From positions 372,001 through 436,000 of the forward strand of contig NZ_JACGZW010000001.1 in the NCBI RefSeq assembly GCF_014145675.1: a stretch of 64,000 bases of DNA, given 5' to 3'. This document shows positions 40,712-51,513 of this stretch, piece after piece. The notes under the pieces are model-generated. The model was not told the DNA's origin. It worked only from the letters and a program-made list of their open reading frames with translations, and ran no database searches. The DNA is from Amycolatopsis dendrobii. Its GTDB lineage: Bacteria; Actinomycetota; Actinomycetes; Mycobacteriales; Pseudonocardiaceae. The translations under genes and the position numbers were made by a program. The first letter of the stretch is position 1; each line of letters starts with the position of its first letter.

Positions 40712-40940
40712 GCCGACGCCTGCCGCGGTGCCGGGGGAATCGAGGGCGCTGACCGGCGATGCGGGTGCCCGCGCCGCCGGCGGGCCGGTGCGGTGGCGCG
40801 TACCTGGTCGAGCAGAACGACCTAGTGGGTCCTGCTTGTTTCGGGGTCGCGGTGCACCTTCAAGTTAAGTCAGCTGATTGACTTAGTTGGCGGCTTCGGC
40901 CATGCTCGGGGCGGTTGCCGGTCCGAGCAGGAGGTCGTGA
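40712..40940. other. Promoter region of the P450 operon
   Basis: No gene is seen. It carries the 20-bp operator at 40866-40885, whose left edge is 75 bases before the P450 start. Confidence 0.5.
40866..40885. promoter_or_regulatory. Palindromic operator of the P450-TetR-ferredoxin operon
   Basis: TAAGTCA (40866-40872) and TGACTTA (40879-40885) are exact inverted arms around GCTGAT. It is probably bound by the TetR protein encoded inside the operon. Confidence 0.65.
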
Positions 40941-42161
40941 ATGCGCCAGAGCGACGCGGAGCAGGTGCCGCGGTTTCCCTTCGAGGCGCCGGGGGCGCTG
41001 GAGCCGCCGGTGGAGTGGGCGAAGCTGCGGGAGGGCTGTCCGGTCGCGAAGGTGCGGCTGGCCAGTGGGGACGAGGCGGCGCTGATCACTCGTTATGCGG
41101 ATGTGAAGAGCGTGTTGTCGGATCGGCGGTTCACGCGTCCGACTCCGGCGGACGACGCGGCGCGGGTCGCCGATACCGAGAGCGGCGGCGTGTTCAACAG
41201 CGAGATGGCGACGGTGATGCCGCAGCACGGCGCGGCGCATCTGAACTGGCGGCGGATGGTCGGGAAGTGGTTCACCGCGAAGCGGATGAACGCGCTGCGG
41301 CCGGGGATCGCGGCGATGGCGGAGCAGTTGATCGGGGAGATGGTCGCGAAGGGCGGGCCGGCGGATCTGAAGGCGGGGCTGGCGTTTCCGCTGCCGGTGT
41401 GGGTCATCTGCGACATGCTCGGCGTCCCGGACTCCGATCGCGACCGGTTCGCGCACTGGTCCGACGTGATGCTCAGCATGACTCGCTACACGCAGGAAGA
41501 ATTCGACGCCACGCAAGCCGAGTTCGGCGAGTACATGGGTGCGCATATCGCGGCGAAGCGCGCGGAGCCGGGCGAGGATCTGCTGAGCGCGCTGATCGCC
41601 GACACCGACGCCGAGGGCGAGCGCTGGTCGGATGCGTTGCTGACCGCGACCGGGATCGGGTTGCTGATCGCGGGGCACGAGACGACGGCGAACATGATCG
41701 CGAAGATGGTCGCGATGCTGCTGGCCGACCGCACGCGCTGGGAGCAGCTGGTCGCGGATCCGTCGCTGGTGCGCACGGCGGTGGAGGAGGCGTTGCGCTG
41801 GGACGCCAATGCGGGCGTGGGCATGTTGCGGTATCTCACCGAGGATTTCGAGGTCGCCGGGACGGTGCTGCCGAGCGGCACCACGGCGATGTGCAGCATG
41901 GCCGCGGCCAACCGCGACGAGACCGCGTTCGAGGCCGCCGCCGAGATGGACCTGCGCCGCAGCCCGAACCCGCACCTCGCGTTCGGCGTCGGTGCGCACG
42001 CCTGTCTGGGCCAGCCGTTGGCCCGCACCGAACTGCAAGTGGCGCTGGAGGTGCTGCTGCGGATGCTGCCGTCGCTGGAACTCGCGGTCCCGGCGGAGGA
42101 ATTGCGCAGGATCGAGGGGCTGGCCGTGGGCGGGCTGCGGGAACTGCCCGTGCGATGGTGA
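40941..42161 (+). CDS. Cytochrome P450
   Basis: This is a 406-residue class I P450. The I-helix is GIGLLIAGHETTAN, the ExxR is in VEEALRWD, and the heme loop is FGVGAHACLGQPLA with the Cys ligand. It resembles CYP105/CYP107-like soluble bacterial enzymes. It inserts oxygen into an unknown substrate using electrons from a ferredoxin, the likely donor being encoded two genes on. ATG 40941 follows GGAGG. The operon is probably repressed by the TetR encoded next. Confidence 0.93.
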   Translation: MRQSDAEQVPRFPFEAPGALEPPVEWAKLREGCPVAKVRLASGDEAALITRYADVKSVLSDRRFTRPTPADDAARVADTESGGVFNSEMATVMPQHGAAHLNWRRMVGKWFTAKRMNALRPGIAAMAEQLIGEMVAKGGPADLKAGLAFPLPVWVICDMLGVPDSDRDRFAHWSDVMLSMTRYTQEEFDATQAEFGEYMGAHIAAKRAEPGEDLLSALIADTDAEGERWSDALLTATGIGLLIAGHETTANMIAKMVAMLLADRTRWEQLVADPSLVRTAVEEALRWDANAGVGMLRYLTEDFEVAGTVLPSGTTAMCSMAAANRDETAFEAAAEMDLRRSPNPHLAFGVGAHACLGQPLARTELQVALEVLLRMLPSLELAVPAEELRRIEGLAVGGLRELPVRW

Positions 42162-42166
42162 GTTTC

Positions 42167-42847
42167 ATGAACGAAGCCGTCGACAAGCCGTTGCGGGCGG
42201 AGCGAGCGCACGCGACCCGGGAGCTGATCCTGACTGCCGCGGAACGCCTGTTCGCCGAGCACGGGATTCTCGCGGTGTCCAACCGCCAGGTCAGCGAGGC
42301 TGCGGGGCAGGGCAACAACACCGCCGTCGGCTACCACTTCGGGACGAAGGCCGATCTGGTGCGGGCGATCGCGCGCAAGCACTCCGCTGCGGTCGAGGAG
42401 TTGCGGCAGCGGAGGCTGGCCGAGATCGGCGAGAGCGCGGAGTTGCGGGACTGGCTCGACTGCCTGGTGCGCCCGCTCGCCGAGCACCTGGCCGCGCTCG
42501 GCAGCCCGACCTGGTATGCCCGCTTCACCGAACAGGCGATGGCCGATCCGACGTTGCGGCCGATCGTGGTCGAGGAGTCGCTGTCGTCGCCGTCGCTGGC
42601 GCGGATCGTCGACGGCCTGCAGCAGCGGCTGCCCGACCTTCCGGCCGAAGCGGCCGCCGAACGCAGCGACATGACCCGCACCCTGCTGGTCCACCTCACC
42701 GCCGAACGCGAACGCGCGCTCGCCGAGAACACTTCCACCCCGCGGTCCGGTTGGAACGAAGCCGCCACTGGCCTGATCGACGCCTTGATCGGGCTGTGGC
42801 AGGCGCCGGTCACCGCGTCGCCGAACGAAAGGAAGAAACGCCGATGA
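42167..42847 (+). CDS. TetR-family regulator inside the P450 operon
   Basis: This is a 226-residue protein. The HTH is at about 10-60 (HATRELILTAAERLFAEHGI, AVSNRQVSEAAGQGNNTAVG, YHFGTKADLVRAIA), with a long helical ligand domain. ATG 42167 follows GGTGAG; ATG 42155 or GTG 42158, overlapping the P450 stop, would add 3-4 residues. The stop overlaps the ferredoxin ATG. A repressor placed between a P450 and its ferredoxin would give simple self-limiting induction by substrate. Confidence 0.9.
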   Translation: MNEAVDKPLRAERAHATRELILTAAERLFAEHGILAVSNRQVSEAAGQGNNTAVGYHFGTKADLVRAIARKHSAAVEELRQRRLAEIGESAELRDWLDCLVRPLAEHLAALGSPTWYARFTEQAMADPTLRPIVVEESLSSPSLARIVDGLQQRLPDLPAEAAAERSDMTRTLLVHLTAERERALAENTSTPRSGWNEAATGLIDALIGLWQAPVTASPNERKKRR

Positions 42848-43044
42848 AGGTCGCCGTGGACGAGGAACGGTGCTGCGGTGCGGGCACCTGCGTGCTGCTC
42901 GCGCCGGAGGTGTTCGACCAGCGCGAGGACGACGGCATCGTGCTCCTGCTCGACGAACACCCCGGCGAGGAACTGCACGCGACCGTCCGCGAAGCCGCCA
43001 CCGTCTGCCCCGGAGCCGCGATCTCGGTGACCGAGAACGGGTGA
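42844..43044 (+). CDS. 3Fe-4S/4Fe-4S-type ferredoxin
   Basis: This is a 66-residue protein. C10, C16 and C55 (ERCCGAGTCVLL and TVCPGAA) are the three cluster ligands of the P450-partner ferredoxins of actinomycetes. An additional Cys at 11 sits at the position normally Val or Ile. It should pass electrons from a ferredoxin reductase to the P450. It overlaps the TetR gene by four bases (ATGA). Confidence 0.93.
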   Translation: MKVAVDEERCCGAGTCVLLAPEVFDQREDDGIVLLLDEHPGEELHATVREAATVCPGAAISVTENG

Positions 43045-43092
43045 ATTGCCCGGCGTGGCGGGAGCGGCCGCGCCGGGCGCGCGCGGGCGGAT

Positions 43093-43105
43093 GTCCACAA
43101 TGGAC
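43093..43105. repeat. GTCCACAGTGGAC-family palindrome, copy 5
   Basis: GTCCACAATGGAC, between the ferredoxin and amtB genes, differs from the consensus by one base. Confidence 0.45.
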
Positions 43106-43203
43106 GCGAGTTGAGGTCGGCGGGGCCGATTGCCCGGCTTGCCGTGCGATTCGGCCGGTTGGCCCGTTTCGCCGGACTGGGAGCGACTGGCGGAAGCACG
43201 ACG

Positions 43204-44913
<1,710 letters not shown>

Positions 44914-45033
44914 GGCCGGTTTCCCCGCTGCGGGATTGAGGTCCGATGCCGCGAACTCAAGGCGGCGGGCCAGCCCGTGGCGCAGAGCGTGGTCGTCGGC
45001 GAGTGCGGCGGCTGATCGGGCATTCCGCGGGAA

Positions 45034-45750
45034 TCAGGCTGGAGGAGCGGCCGGGTCCGCGCGTGCCGGACGGGGTTCGGCGTCCCCGGGTTCCGGGCCG
45101 AGCAGCCCGTCGGCGATCAAGCGGGCTAGCTGGCGTGCGGTGCGTTCCTGGGATTCCCGGGTGACCGGCGCGGGGCGGCCGAGGCGGTGGGCCAGGGGCA
45201 GTTGCACGAGGGCGGCGACCGGGCTGAGGACAGTGAAGAAGAGGACGTCCAGCGGCACCGCGGGGAGGCGGCCGGCGGCGGTGAGCCGTTCGACGGCGGG
45301 GACCAGCGGGCCGAGCGTCGGCTCCACATAGTTCCGGTAGAGGTAGTCCAGGCGTTCGGACTCCTGCCCGAATTCGTCGGCCAGCAGCCTGCCGAGCAGC
45401 GGTGCTTCCACGGCGGCCTGGTAGAGGTGCGCGATCATCGCGCGGACGCGCCGGGCGTCGTCCAGATCCGCGTCGAGCAGCGCGCGGCGGTCCCGCTGGT
45501 CGCCGGCCAGCAGCGCGTCCACGACCGCCCGCCAGAAGCTGGCTTTCGACCCGTAACGGTCGTTGATGAAGTTGTGGCTCACCCCGAGGCGTCTCGTGAG
45601 TTCTCGCGCCGTGGTCCGCTCGTAGCCGAGTTCGGCGAAGGTTTCCATGCCTCGCCGGAGGATCTCGGCCTCGTCCGGCACCGGGCGAGCTCCCGCGGCG
45701 GGACGGCCTGGCCCGCGCGCTGTCCCGGGTGTCGGTTTCCCTGCCGCCAT
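45034..45750 (-). CDS. TetR-family regulator
   Basis: This is a 238-residue protein. After a Pro/Gly-rich N-terminus the HTH is at about 27-72 (DEAEILRRGMETFAELGYER, TTARELTRRLGVSHNFINDR, YGSKASFWRAVV). ATG 45750 is used since AGGAG lies ten bases upstream; ATG 45759 would be too close to it. It is divergent from an SDR gene, with a 28-bp palindrome between them that it presumably binds. Confidence 0.9.
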   Translation of the reverse strand: MAAGKPTPGTARGPGRPAAGARPVPDEAEILRRGMETFAELGYERTTARELTRRLGVSHNFINDRYGSKASFWRAVVDALLAGDQRDRRALLDADLDDARRVRAMIAHLYQAAVEAPLLGRLLADEFGQESERLDYLYRNYVEPTLGPLVPAVERLTAAGRLPAVPLDVLFFTVLSPVAALVQLPLAHRLGRPAPVTRESQERTARQLARLIADGLLGPEPGDAEPRPARADPAAPPA

Positions 45751-45811
45751 GGCGTTCATTCTCCTCGCCGCCGCGGTTGCCCGGCGCCCGGCTTGACAGC
45801 GAGCGGAACAG

Positions 45812-45839
45812 GCTTAATCTGACAAGTGTCAGATTAAGC
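45812..45839. promoter_or_regulatory. 28-bp near-continuous palindromic operator of the TetR/SDR pair
   Basis: GCTTAATCTGACA (45812-45824) and TGTCAGATTAAGC (45827-45839) are exact inverted arms separated by AG. It lies 23 bases before the SDR start and 62 bases before the TetR start. Confidence 0.8.
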
Positions 45840-45861
45840 GTTGCCCGCGGAGGGAAGAACG

Positions 45862-46824
45862 ATGGCGCAGCCGGCCCCGGACATCGAGGTCCCCGCACTG
45901 GCGGGCAAGCTCGCCGTCGTCACCGGCGCGAGCGACGGCGTCGGCCTCGGCCTGGCGACCCGGCTCGCGGCAGCGGGCGCGGAGGTCGTCCTGCCGGTCC
46001 GCAACCCGCGCAAGGGCGAGGCCGCGCTCGCGAAGATCCGCGGCGGGCATCCCGGGGCCGAGGTCTCCCTGCGCGAACTGGACCTGTCCTCGCTCGCGTC
46101 CGTCGCCGAACTGGCGGACCGGCTCGCCGAGGAGGGCAGGCCGATCCACCTGCTGGTGAACAACGCCGGGGTGATGACGCCGCCGGCGCGTCAGTCCACC
46201 AAGGACGGTTTCGAGCTGCAGTTCGGCACCAACCACCTCGGGCATTTCGCCCTTACGGCCCGGCTTTTCCCGCTGCTGCGCGCCGGCAAGGCCCGGGTGA
46301 CCTCGCAGATCAGCATCGATGCCGACCGGCACGCGATCAACTGGGCCGACCTCCAGTGGGAACGGAAGTACGCCGGCAACCAGGCCTACAGCCAGTCGAA
46401 GATCGCGGTCGGCCTGTTCGGCCTCGAACTCGAGCGGCGCAGCCGGGCGGGCGGCTGGGGCGTCACGAGCAATCTTTCCCATCCCGGGGTGGCGGCGACG
46501 AATCTTCTCGCCGCGCGCCCGGAGGTCGGCCGGGGCCGGGCTACGGTGAAGGCGCGGCTCATCCGCGCGCTCTCCGCGCGCGGCATTCTGTTCGGGACGG
46601 CGGAAACCGCGTTGCTGCCCGCGCTTTGGGCCGCGACGTCTCCCGAGGCCGGAGGCGGTCGTCTTTACGGACCCGGCGGCCTCGGCCACCTGTCCGGGCC
46701 GCCGTCCGAGCAGAAACCGTACGCCCGCCTGCGCGACGTCGACGACGCTCGCCGGATCTGGGAAATCTCCGAAGAACTGGCCGGCGTGCGCTTTCCGGCG
46801 GTGCAGACCCGCGCGTCGGCGTGA
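45862..46824 (+). CDS. Short-chain dehydrogenase/reductase
   Basis: This is a 320-residue SDR of the retinol-dehydrogenase-like group. [18 protein letters not shown] is the cofactor loop, LVNNAGVM the NNAG motif and YSQSK the catalytic Tyr-Lys, with Ser in TSQISID. It is an NADP(H)-linked reductase of unknown substrate. ATG 45862 follows GGAGGG. It is under the palindrome bound by the divergent TetR. Confidence 0.9.
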   Translation: MAQPAPDIEVPALAGKLAVVTGASDGVGLGLATRLAAAGAEVVLPVRNPRKGEAALAKIRGGHPGAEVSLRELDLSSLASVAELADRLAEEGRPIHLLVNNAGVMTPPARQSTKDGFELQFGTNHLGHFALTARLFPLLRAGKARVTSQISIDADRHAINWADLQWERKYAGNQAYSQSKIAVGLFGLELERRSRAGGWGVTSNLSHPGVAATNLLAARPEVGRGRATVKARLIRALSARGILFGTAETALLPALWAATSPEAGGGRLYGPGGLGHLSGPPSEQKPYARLRDVDDARRIWEISEELAGVRFPAVQTRASA

Positions 46825-46872
46825 GCCCCGAGGGAGGCCTGGCGTCCCCCGGGGCCCACCGCGCAGCCGGCG

Positions 46873-48324
46873 TCAGGAACGAGCCAGGTACTCCGCCGCG
46901 GCCCGCAGGCTCACGTACGAGCCGCTGAACGTGTCGATCCGCGGCGCGGCGCCGGCTTCCGGTCCGGGCACCCCGGTCTCGACCCGGATGTAGTCCACAG
47001 TGGACAGACCGGCCAGGAACTCCCGCACCGCCGGATGCCGGTGCGCTTCCCGGGTCGCCACCACGACGCTCTCCACCGACGCGGCCTCGGCCAAAACCGT
47101 CGAGACGTCATCAGGGGACACCGAGAGCGTCCGGGTGCCCGGAACCAGCTCCGCCAGATGCGCGCCCAGACCCCAAGGCATCGGCCCGGCGGCGATGCCC
47201 GGTTCGGTCTGCACGTCCACCACGAGCGACGGGCCCGTCAACCGCGGCGTGCCGGTGATCCGCAAGGCGGCCCGCGCGGCGGACAGGCCGAGCGAGCAGT
47301 CCACCGGCCGCACCGTCGCCGGAGCGGGGGAGGCGCCCAGCGAAGCGGTCCGGGCCGCGGCATCGGCCAGCCGCTCCAAGGAAAGCCGTCCCTCGGTCAC
47401 CGCCCCGACGATCGCCTCGGCGGTCCGGTCCAGCGTCTCCGCGTCGAACGCGGCCCCGCCGAGGCACAGCGCGTCCGCACCGCCCAGGAGGGCGCGGACC
47501 GAGGCTTCGCCGATCCCGTCGTGCCGTCCGTACGCCCCGGAAATGGCGCCCATCTCCAACGCGTCGGTGATGACCGCGCCGGTGAACCCCAGTTCGCCGC
47601 GCAGCACGTCGACGAGCGCGGTCCGGTTGAACGTCGCCGGTTCCTCGCCCCATTCCCGCACGACGAGGTGCCCGGACATGACCGTCCGGACGCCCGCTTC
47701 GATCGCCGCGGCGAACGGGACGAGCTCCACCTCCCGAAGCTCCGCGGCGGTCCGCGGCAGCACCGGCAGCGAGAGGTGCGAATCCTCGGTCGCCGCACCG
47801 TGGCCGGGGAAGTGCTTCGCACAAGCGGCGACGCCGTACTTCTGCATGCCGGTCACGAACGCCGCCACGTGCGGCGAGGCCGCCGCCGGATCCGAGCCGA
47901 ACGCCCGCACGCCGATGCCCGGATCCTCCGCCGCGAGCGTGAGATCCGCGCACGGCGCGAGGTTGACCGTGACCCCGCACGCCGCCAGCCGCTCGCCGAG
48001 AGCGGCCGCGACGGACGCGGTCAGCTCCGGATCCCCGGCCGCGCCCAGCGCGAGCGGGCCGGGCACGAACGAACCCTTGCCGACGTCGAGGCGGGTGACG
48101 TCGCCGCCCTCCTCGTCGATCCCGACGACCACGCCGTCCCGCTCGGACCGCAGCGCCGAGGTGAGCGCGGCGACCTGTTCGTCGTCGACCACGTTGCGGC
48201 CGAACAGGATCACGCCGCCGAGCCCCTCGGCGAGGCGGCGGCGCACCCAGTCCGGCGCGGTCGTGCCCGCGAACCCGGGCAGCAGAACGGCTTCGGCCAG
48301 TTCGCGGGGTTCAGCCACCGTCAT
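46873..48324 (-). CDS. nagZ: GH3 beta-N-acetylhexosaminidase
   Basis: This is a 483-residue enzyme. AKHFPGHGAATEDSH carries the catalytic His dyad of NagZ-type enzymes, and VITDALEMGAI the nucleophile Asp. The N-terminal LEGLGGVILFGRN-like region and the barrel are complete, with an extra C-terminal domain of about 150 residues. No signal peptide is present, so it works in the cytosol. It overlaps the permease gene by four bases and should split imported N-acetylglucosamine oligomers or muropeptides. dasD would be the analogous Streptomyces gene. Confidence 0.9.
   Translation of the reverse strand: MTVAEPRELAEAVLLPGFAGTTAPDWVRRRLAEGLGGVILFGRNVVDDEQVAALTSALRSERDGVVVGIDEEGGDVTRLDVGKGSFVPGPLALGAAGDPELTASVAAALGERLAACGVTVNLAPCADLTLAAEDPGIGVRAFGSDPAAASPHVAAFVTGMQKYGVAACAKHFPGHGAATEDSHLSLPVLPRTAAELREVELVPFAAAIEAGVRTVMSGHLVVREWGEEPATFNRTALVDVLRGELGFTGAVITDALEMGAISGAYGRHDGIGEASVRALLGGADALCLGGAAFDAETLDRTAEAIVGAVTEGRLSLERLADAAARTASLGASPAPATVRPVDCSLGLSAARAALRITGTPRLTGPSLVVDVQTEPGIAAGPMPWGLGAHLAELVPGTRTLSVSPDDVSTVLAEAASVESVVVATREAHRHPAVREFLAGLSTVDYIRVETGVPGPEAGAAPRIDTFSGSYVSLRAAAEYLARS
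46993..47005. repeat. GTCCACAGTGGAC palindrome, perfect copy
   Basis: GTCCACAGTGGAC lies inside the GH3 gene and matches the consensus exactly. Confidence 0.5.
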
Positions 48325-49151
48325 CCCTTCACCGCGCCCGCGGTCATGCCGGACACGAGTTTCCGTTGCACGATCAGGAAGAAGATCACCGCGGGGATCG
48401 CGTAGATCACCGAAGCGGCCATGACACCGCCCCAGTCGATCGAGAACGCCGTCTTGAACGACGACAGCCACACCGGCAGCGTCTGCTTCGACTGGTCCCG
48501 CATGAACACCAGAGCGAACAGGAACTCGTTCCACGCGGTGATGAAGCTGAACACCGACGTGGTCACCAGGCCCGGCCCGAGCAGCGGCAGGGTGACCCGG
48601 CGGAACGCGCCGACCCGGCTGCACCCGTCGATCATCGCCGCCTCTTCGAGGTCGTACGGGATGCCGTTGACGAACCCGTAGAGCATCCACACGGTGAACG
48701 GCAGCGACGTCGCGAAGTACACCAGCAGCAGCGACGGCAGCGTGTTCAGCAGCCCGATGTCCCGCATCAGCAGGTACATCGGGATGAACAGCGCCGACAG
48801 CGGGGCCAGCTGCGCCACCAGGATCAGCAGCAGGAACCCCTTGCGGCCGCGGAAGCGGAAGCGTGCGAGCGGGATCGCCGCGAGCACGCCCACCACGAGC
48901 GCGGCCAGCACCGCGCCGAGCGTCACGATCAGGCTGTTGGTCAGGTACGTGACGAACCCGGGCTTGGTCAGCGCCGACGCGAAGTTCGACAGCGTCGCCG
49001 AGGTCGGGATCAGGTCGTACTTCGGCGACAGCACGTCGCCCGGCGTCTTCAGCGACGTGGTGAACATCCAGTACGTCGGGAAGAGGAACAGCAGCGCCAC
49101 GAGAACGCCGGCGACCGACACCAGCACCCGGGCGGGCAGGGACTTCCTCAT
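48321..49151 (-). CDS. Carbohydrate ABC permease, MalG/DasC type
   Basis: This is a 276-residue protein with six membrane spans. The EAA loop EEAAMIDGCSRVGAFRRVTL followed by PLLGPGL contacts the ATPase. The layout matches MalG/DasC inner-membrane subunits. It overlaps both neighbours by four bases (ATGA). No ATPase gene is in the operon, as usual where the shared MsiK ATPase serves sugar importers. Confidence 0.92.
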   Translation of the reverse strand: MRKSLPARVLVSVAGVLVALLFLFPTYWMFTTSLKTPGDVLSPKYDLIPTSATLSNFASALTKPGFVTYLTNSLIVTLGAVLAALVVGVLAAIPLARFRFRGRKGFLLLILVAQLAPLSALFIPMYLLMRDIGLLNTLPSLLLVYFATSLPFTVWMLYGFVNGIPYDLEEAAMIDGCSRVGAFRRVTLPLLGPGLVTTSVFSFITAWNEFLFALVFMRDQSKQTLPVWLSSFKTAFSIDWGGVMAASVIYAIPAVIFFLIVQRKLVSGMTAGAVKG

Positions 49152-50134
49152 GCGATCTCCCCGTCCTTGGTCCGGACCAGCAGCTGCACGTACCGGCCGG
49201 TGACCAGCAGGAGCAGCACCAGCATGATGGTGGCGATGGCCGCGGCGGAGCCGAAGTGGCTGCCCGCGATGCCCTTGAGGTACTGCAGGATCGCCAGCGT
49301 CGTGCTCGCCCCGTCCGGGCCGCCCTGGCGGATGGCCCACACCTGGGCGAACATGTTGAAGTCCCACAGCATCGACAGGAACGTCACCATCGTCAGGATC
49401 GGCCGGATCGCGGGCCAGCTGACCGCGCGGAACGTCTGCCACGGCCCGGCCCCGTCGATGCCCGCCGCCTCGTACTGCTCGCGCGGCACGCCGATGAGGC
49501 CCGCGTAGAGCGTGAACGCGACGAACGGCACGGCCTGCCACAGCACCAGCAGCCCGATCACGACGAGGGTGCTCGTGCCGGTGGAGAACCACGAGTACCC
49601 GATGAACGAATGGAAGCCCAGCCGGTCCAGCGTCTTGTTGAGGATGCCGTACTGCTGGTCGAAGATCCACTGGAACACCGTGGTGGTGGCGATGACCGGC
49701 ACCGCCCACGCCAGTACCAGGGAAACCTGCACGAAGATCCGCAGCACCGGGTGGAGGTGGCGCATCAGCACCGCGATCAGCAGCGCCACGAGCAGGGTCC
49801 CGGCGACGAGCGCGCCGGTGAAGAGGATCGTGCGGATCGCGACTGCCCAGAACTCGGGGTCGGACAGCACGTCGGCGTAGTTCTTGAAGCCGATCCACAC
49901 CATCTTGCCGGTCACCAGCTCGCGCAGGTCGAGCTGGCGGAGGCTGATGCCGAGCATCTGGACGGTGGGCCAGCCGAGCAGCACCAGCACGGCGGCGAGC
50001 GCGGGGAGGATCAGCAGGTACGGCATGAGCCGTTCGCTGAACCAGCCGCTTCCTCGTTTCCGTGCCGCCCCGACGTGCGCCGATGCCGGCGGGGTCGCCC
50101 CCGCCGGCATCGGCTTGTCCTTCGTCGCGGTCAT
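49148..50134 (-). CDS. Carbohydrate ABC permease, MalF/DasB type
   Basis: This is a 328-residue protein. After a 30-residue cytoplasmic tail there are six spans, with the EAA loop YEAAGIDGAGPWQTFRAVSW followed by PAIRPIL. It pairs with the following permease. It overlaps both the binding-protein gene and the next permease by four bases. Confidence 0.92.
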   Translation of the reverse strand: MTATKDKPMPAGATPPASAHVGAARKRGSGWFSERLMPYLLILPALAAVLVLLGWPTVQMLGISLRQLDLRELVTGKMVWIGFKNYADVLSDPEFWAVAIRTILFTGALVAGTLLVALLIAVLMRHLHPVLRIFVQVSLVLAWAVPVIATTTVFQWIFDQQYGILNKTLDRLGFHSFIGYSWFSTGTSTLVVIGLLVLWQAVPFVAFTLYAGLIGVPREQYEAAGIDGAGPWQTFRAVSWPAIRPILTMVTFLSMLWDFNMFAQVWAIRQGGPDGASTTLAILQYLKGIAGSHFGSAAAIATIMLVLLLLVTGRYVQLLVRTKDGEIA

Positions 50135-51423
50135 CCGCCGATGATCTTGTCGAGGGCTGTGTTCGCGTCGGCCGCGGCCTGGTCCAGGGGCTTCTTCCCG
50201 GTCAGGTAGGCGGTCAGCATGTCCTTCAGCGGGTTCTGGCCGGATTCGACCTCGCCCCACTTCGGGCTGGCCGGCATCGCGTGGCCGTTCTTCGACGCCT
50301 TCGCCATCACCGAGCCCAGCGGGTCCTTGTCGAGCGCGCTGAGGTCGGTGGAGGTGCCCGGCACGTAGCCGCCCGCGGCGAGCTGCGTCATGTACTTGGT
50401 GCTGGTGAGCAGCTTCAGGTAGTCCTTGGCGAGGTCCTGGTGCTTGCTGTTGAGCGGGACGACCAGGTTCGAGCCGCCGAGGAACACCGGGGCGGTCTGC
50501 CCGGCGGTCTTCGACGGGATCGGGAACGCGCCGGTCTTGGCGGTGATGCCCGGGTCGGTCTTGGCGGCGGTCGCCACCTCGTTCGGGGTGCCGATGAACA
50601 TGGCGACCTTGCCCGCGGCGTAGATGCCCGCCTGCTGCGGCGTGGCCTCGTCGTTGTCCTTGGGCGCGGTGGTGCCGGAGGCGTCCACGAGCTTCTTGTA
50701 GAACTCGAGGCCCGCCTTGGCTTCCGGCGTGTTGAGCGACGACTTGAAGGACTTGCCCTCGGCCTTGGCGATGTCGCCGCCGTTGTCCCAGATGAACGAC
50801 GACAGCGCGTACCAGTTCTGGCCCGGCATGTAGAGCGGCTGGAACTGCGGGTCGCTGCCGAACTTCGTCTTCAGCTTCGCGATGTCCGCGAGCCATTCGT
50901 CGTTGGAGGCAGGCGGCTGGGTGATGCCGGCCTGCTCGAACATGTCCTTGCGGTACATGACGACGCGGTTGGCGGCGTAGAACGGCACGCCGACGGTTTT
51001 GCCGTCGTACTGGCCGGACGCCTTGAGCCCGGCGAGCCACTGCCCGCCGTTGAGGTTGTTGACGTCGCCGGAGAGGTCGGCCAGCACGCCCTGCGCGGCG
51101 AACGCGGGCGTCTGGGTGTTGCCGACCTCGATGACGTCCGGCGGGGTGTCGCTCGCCAGCGCGGTGGTCAGCTTCTGCTGGATGCCGTTCCACTGCTGGA
51201 TCTGGTAGTCGACCTTGACGCCGGGGTGGGCGGCCTCGAATTCCTTGTTCAGGGCGGCGGTCAGGCTGTCCGGCGCCGAGCCGGTCATGAGCCAGACCGT
51301 CAGCTTGCCGTCCTGCGCGCCCCCAGCGCTCGAGGCGTTCTCACTCCCGCCTGAGCCGGCGCAGCCGGCCGTGGCGAGCGTGATGGCGGCGGCTCCCGCC
51401 GCCAGCTTGAGCCAGCGCTTCAC
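50131..51423 (-). CDS. Sugar-binding lipoprotein of an ABC importer, DasA/NgcE-like
   Basis: This is a 430-residue protein. VKRWLKLAAGAAAITLATAGC is a lipoprotein signal with the lipidated Cys in TAGC. The mature part is a two-lobe extracellular solute-binding protein family 1 (KLTVWLMTG, DVIEVGNTQTPAFA, GVPFYAANRVVMYRKD). GTG 51423 follows AAAGGA. Chitobiose or N-acetylglucosamine is the likely ligand because of the GH3 gene and the DasR-like sites upstream. Confidence 0.9.
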   Translation of the reverse strand: MKRWLKLAAGAAAITLATAGCAGSGGSENASSAGGAQDGKLTVWLMTGSAPDSLTAALNKEFEAAHPGVKVDYQIQQWNGIQQKLTTALASDTPPDVIEVGNTQTPAFAAQGVLADLSGDVNNLNGGQWLAGLKASGQYDGKTVGVPFYAANRVVMYRKDMFEQAGITQPPASNDEWLADIAKLKTKFGSDPQFQPLYMPGQNWYALSSFIWDNGGDIAKAEGKSFKSSLNTPEAKAGLEFYKKLVDASGTTAPKDNDEATPQQAGIYAAGKVAMFIGTPNEVATAAKTDPGITAKTGAFPIPSKTAGQTAPVFLGGSNLVVPLNSKHQDLAKDYLKLLTSTKYMTQLAAGGYVPGTSTDLSALDKDPLGSVMAKASKNGHAMPASPKWGEVESGQNPLKDMLTAYLTGKKPLDQAAADANTALDKIIGG

Positions 51424-51474
51424 GTGTCTCGTCCTTTCGGTGCCCGGTCGTCGGCGACCGGGGCTGAATGACAA

Positions 51475-51489
51475 ATGGTGTAGACCAAT
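51475..51489. promoter_or_regulatory. DasR-responsive-element-like site 1
   Basis: ATGGTGTAGACCAAT differs from the dre core TGGTCTAGACCA at one position. It lies 52 bases before the binding-protein GTG. Confidence 0.65.
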
Positions 51490-51499
51490 GTCCAGCAGG

Positions 51500-51513
51500 G
51501 TGGTCCGGACCAC
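51500..51513. promoter_or_regulatory. DasR-responsive-element-like site 2
   Basis: GTGGTCCGGACCAC is a perfect 14-bp palindrome with the TGGTC...GACCA halves of a dre site, 10 bases beyond site 1. Confidence 0.6.
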
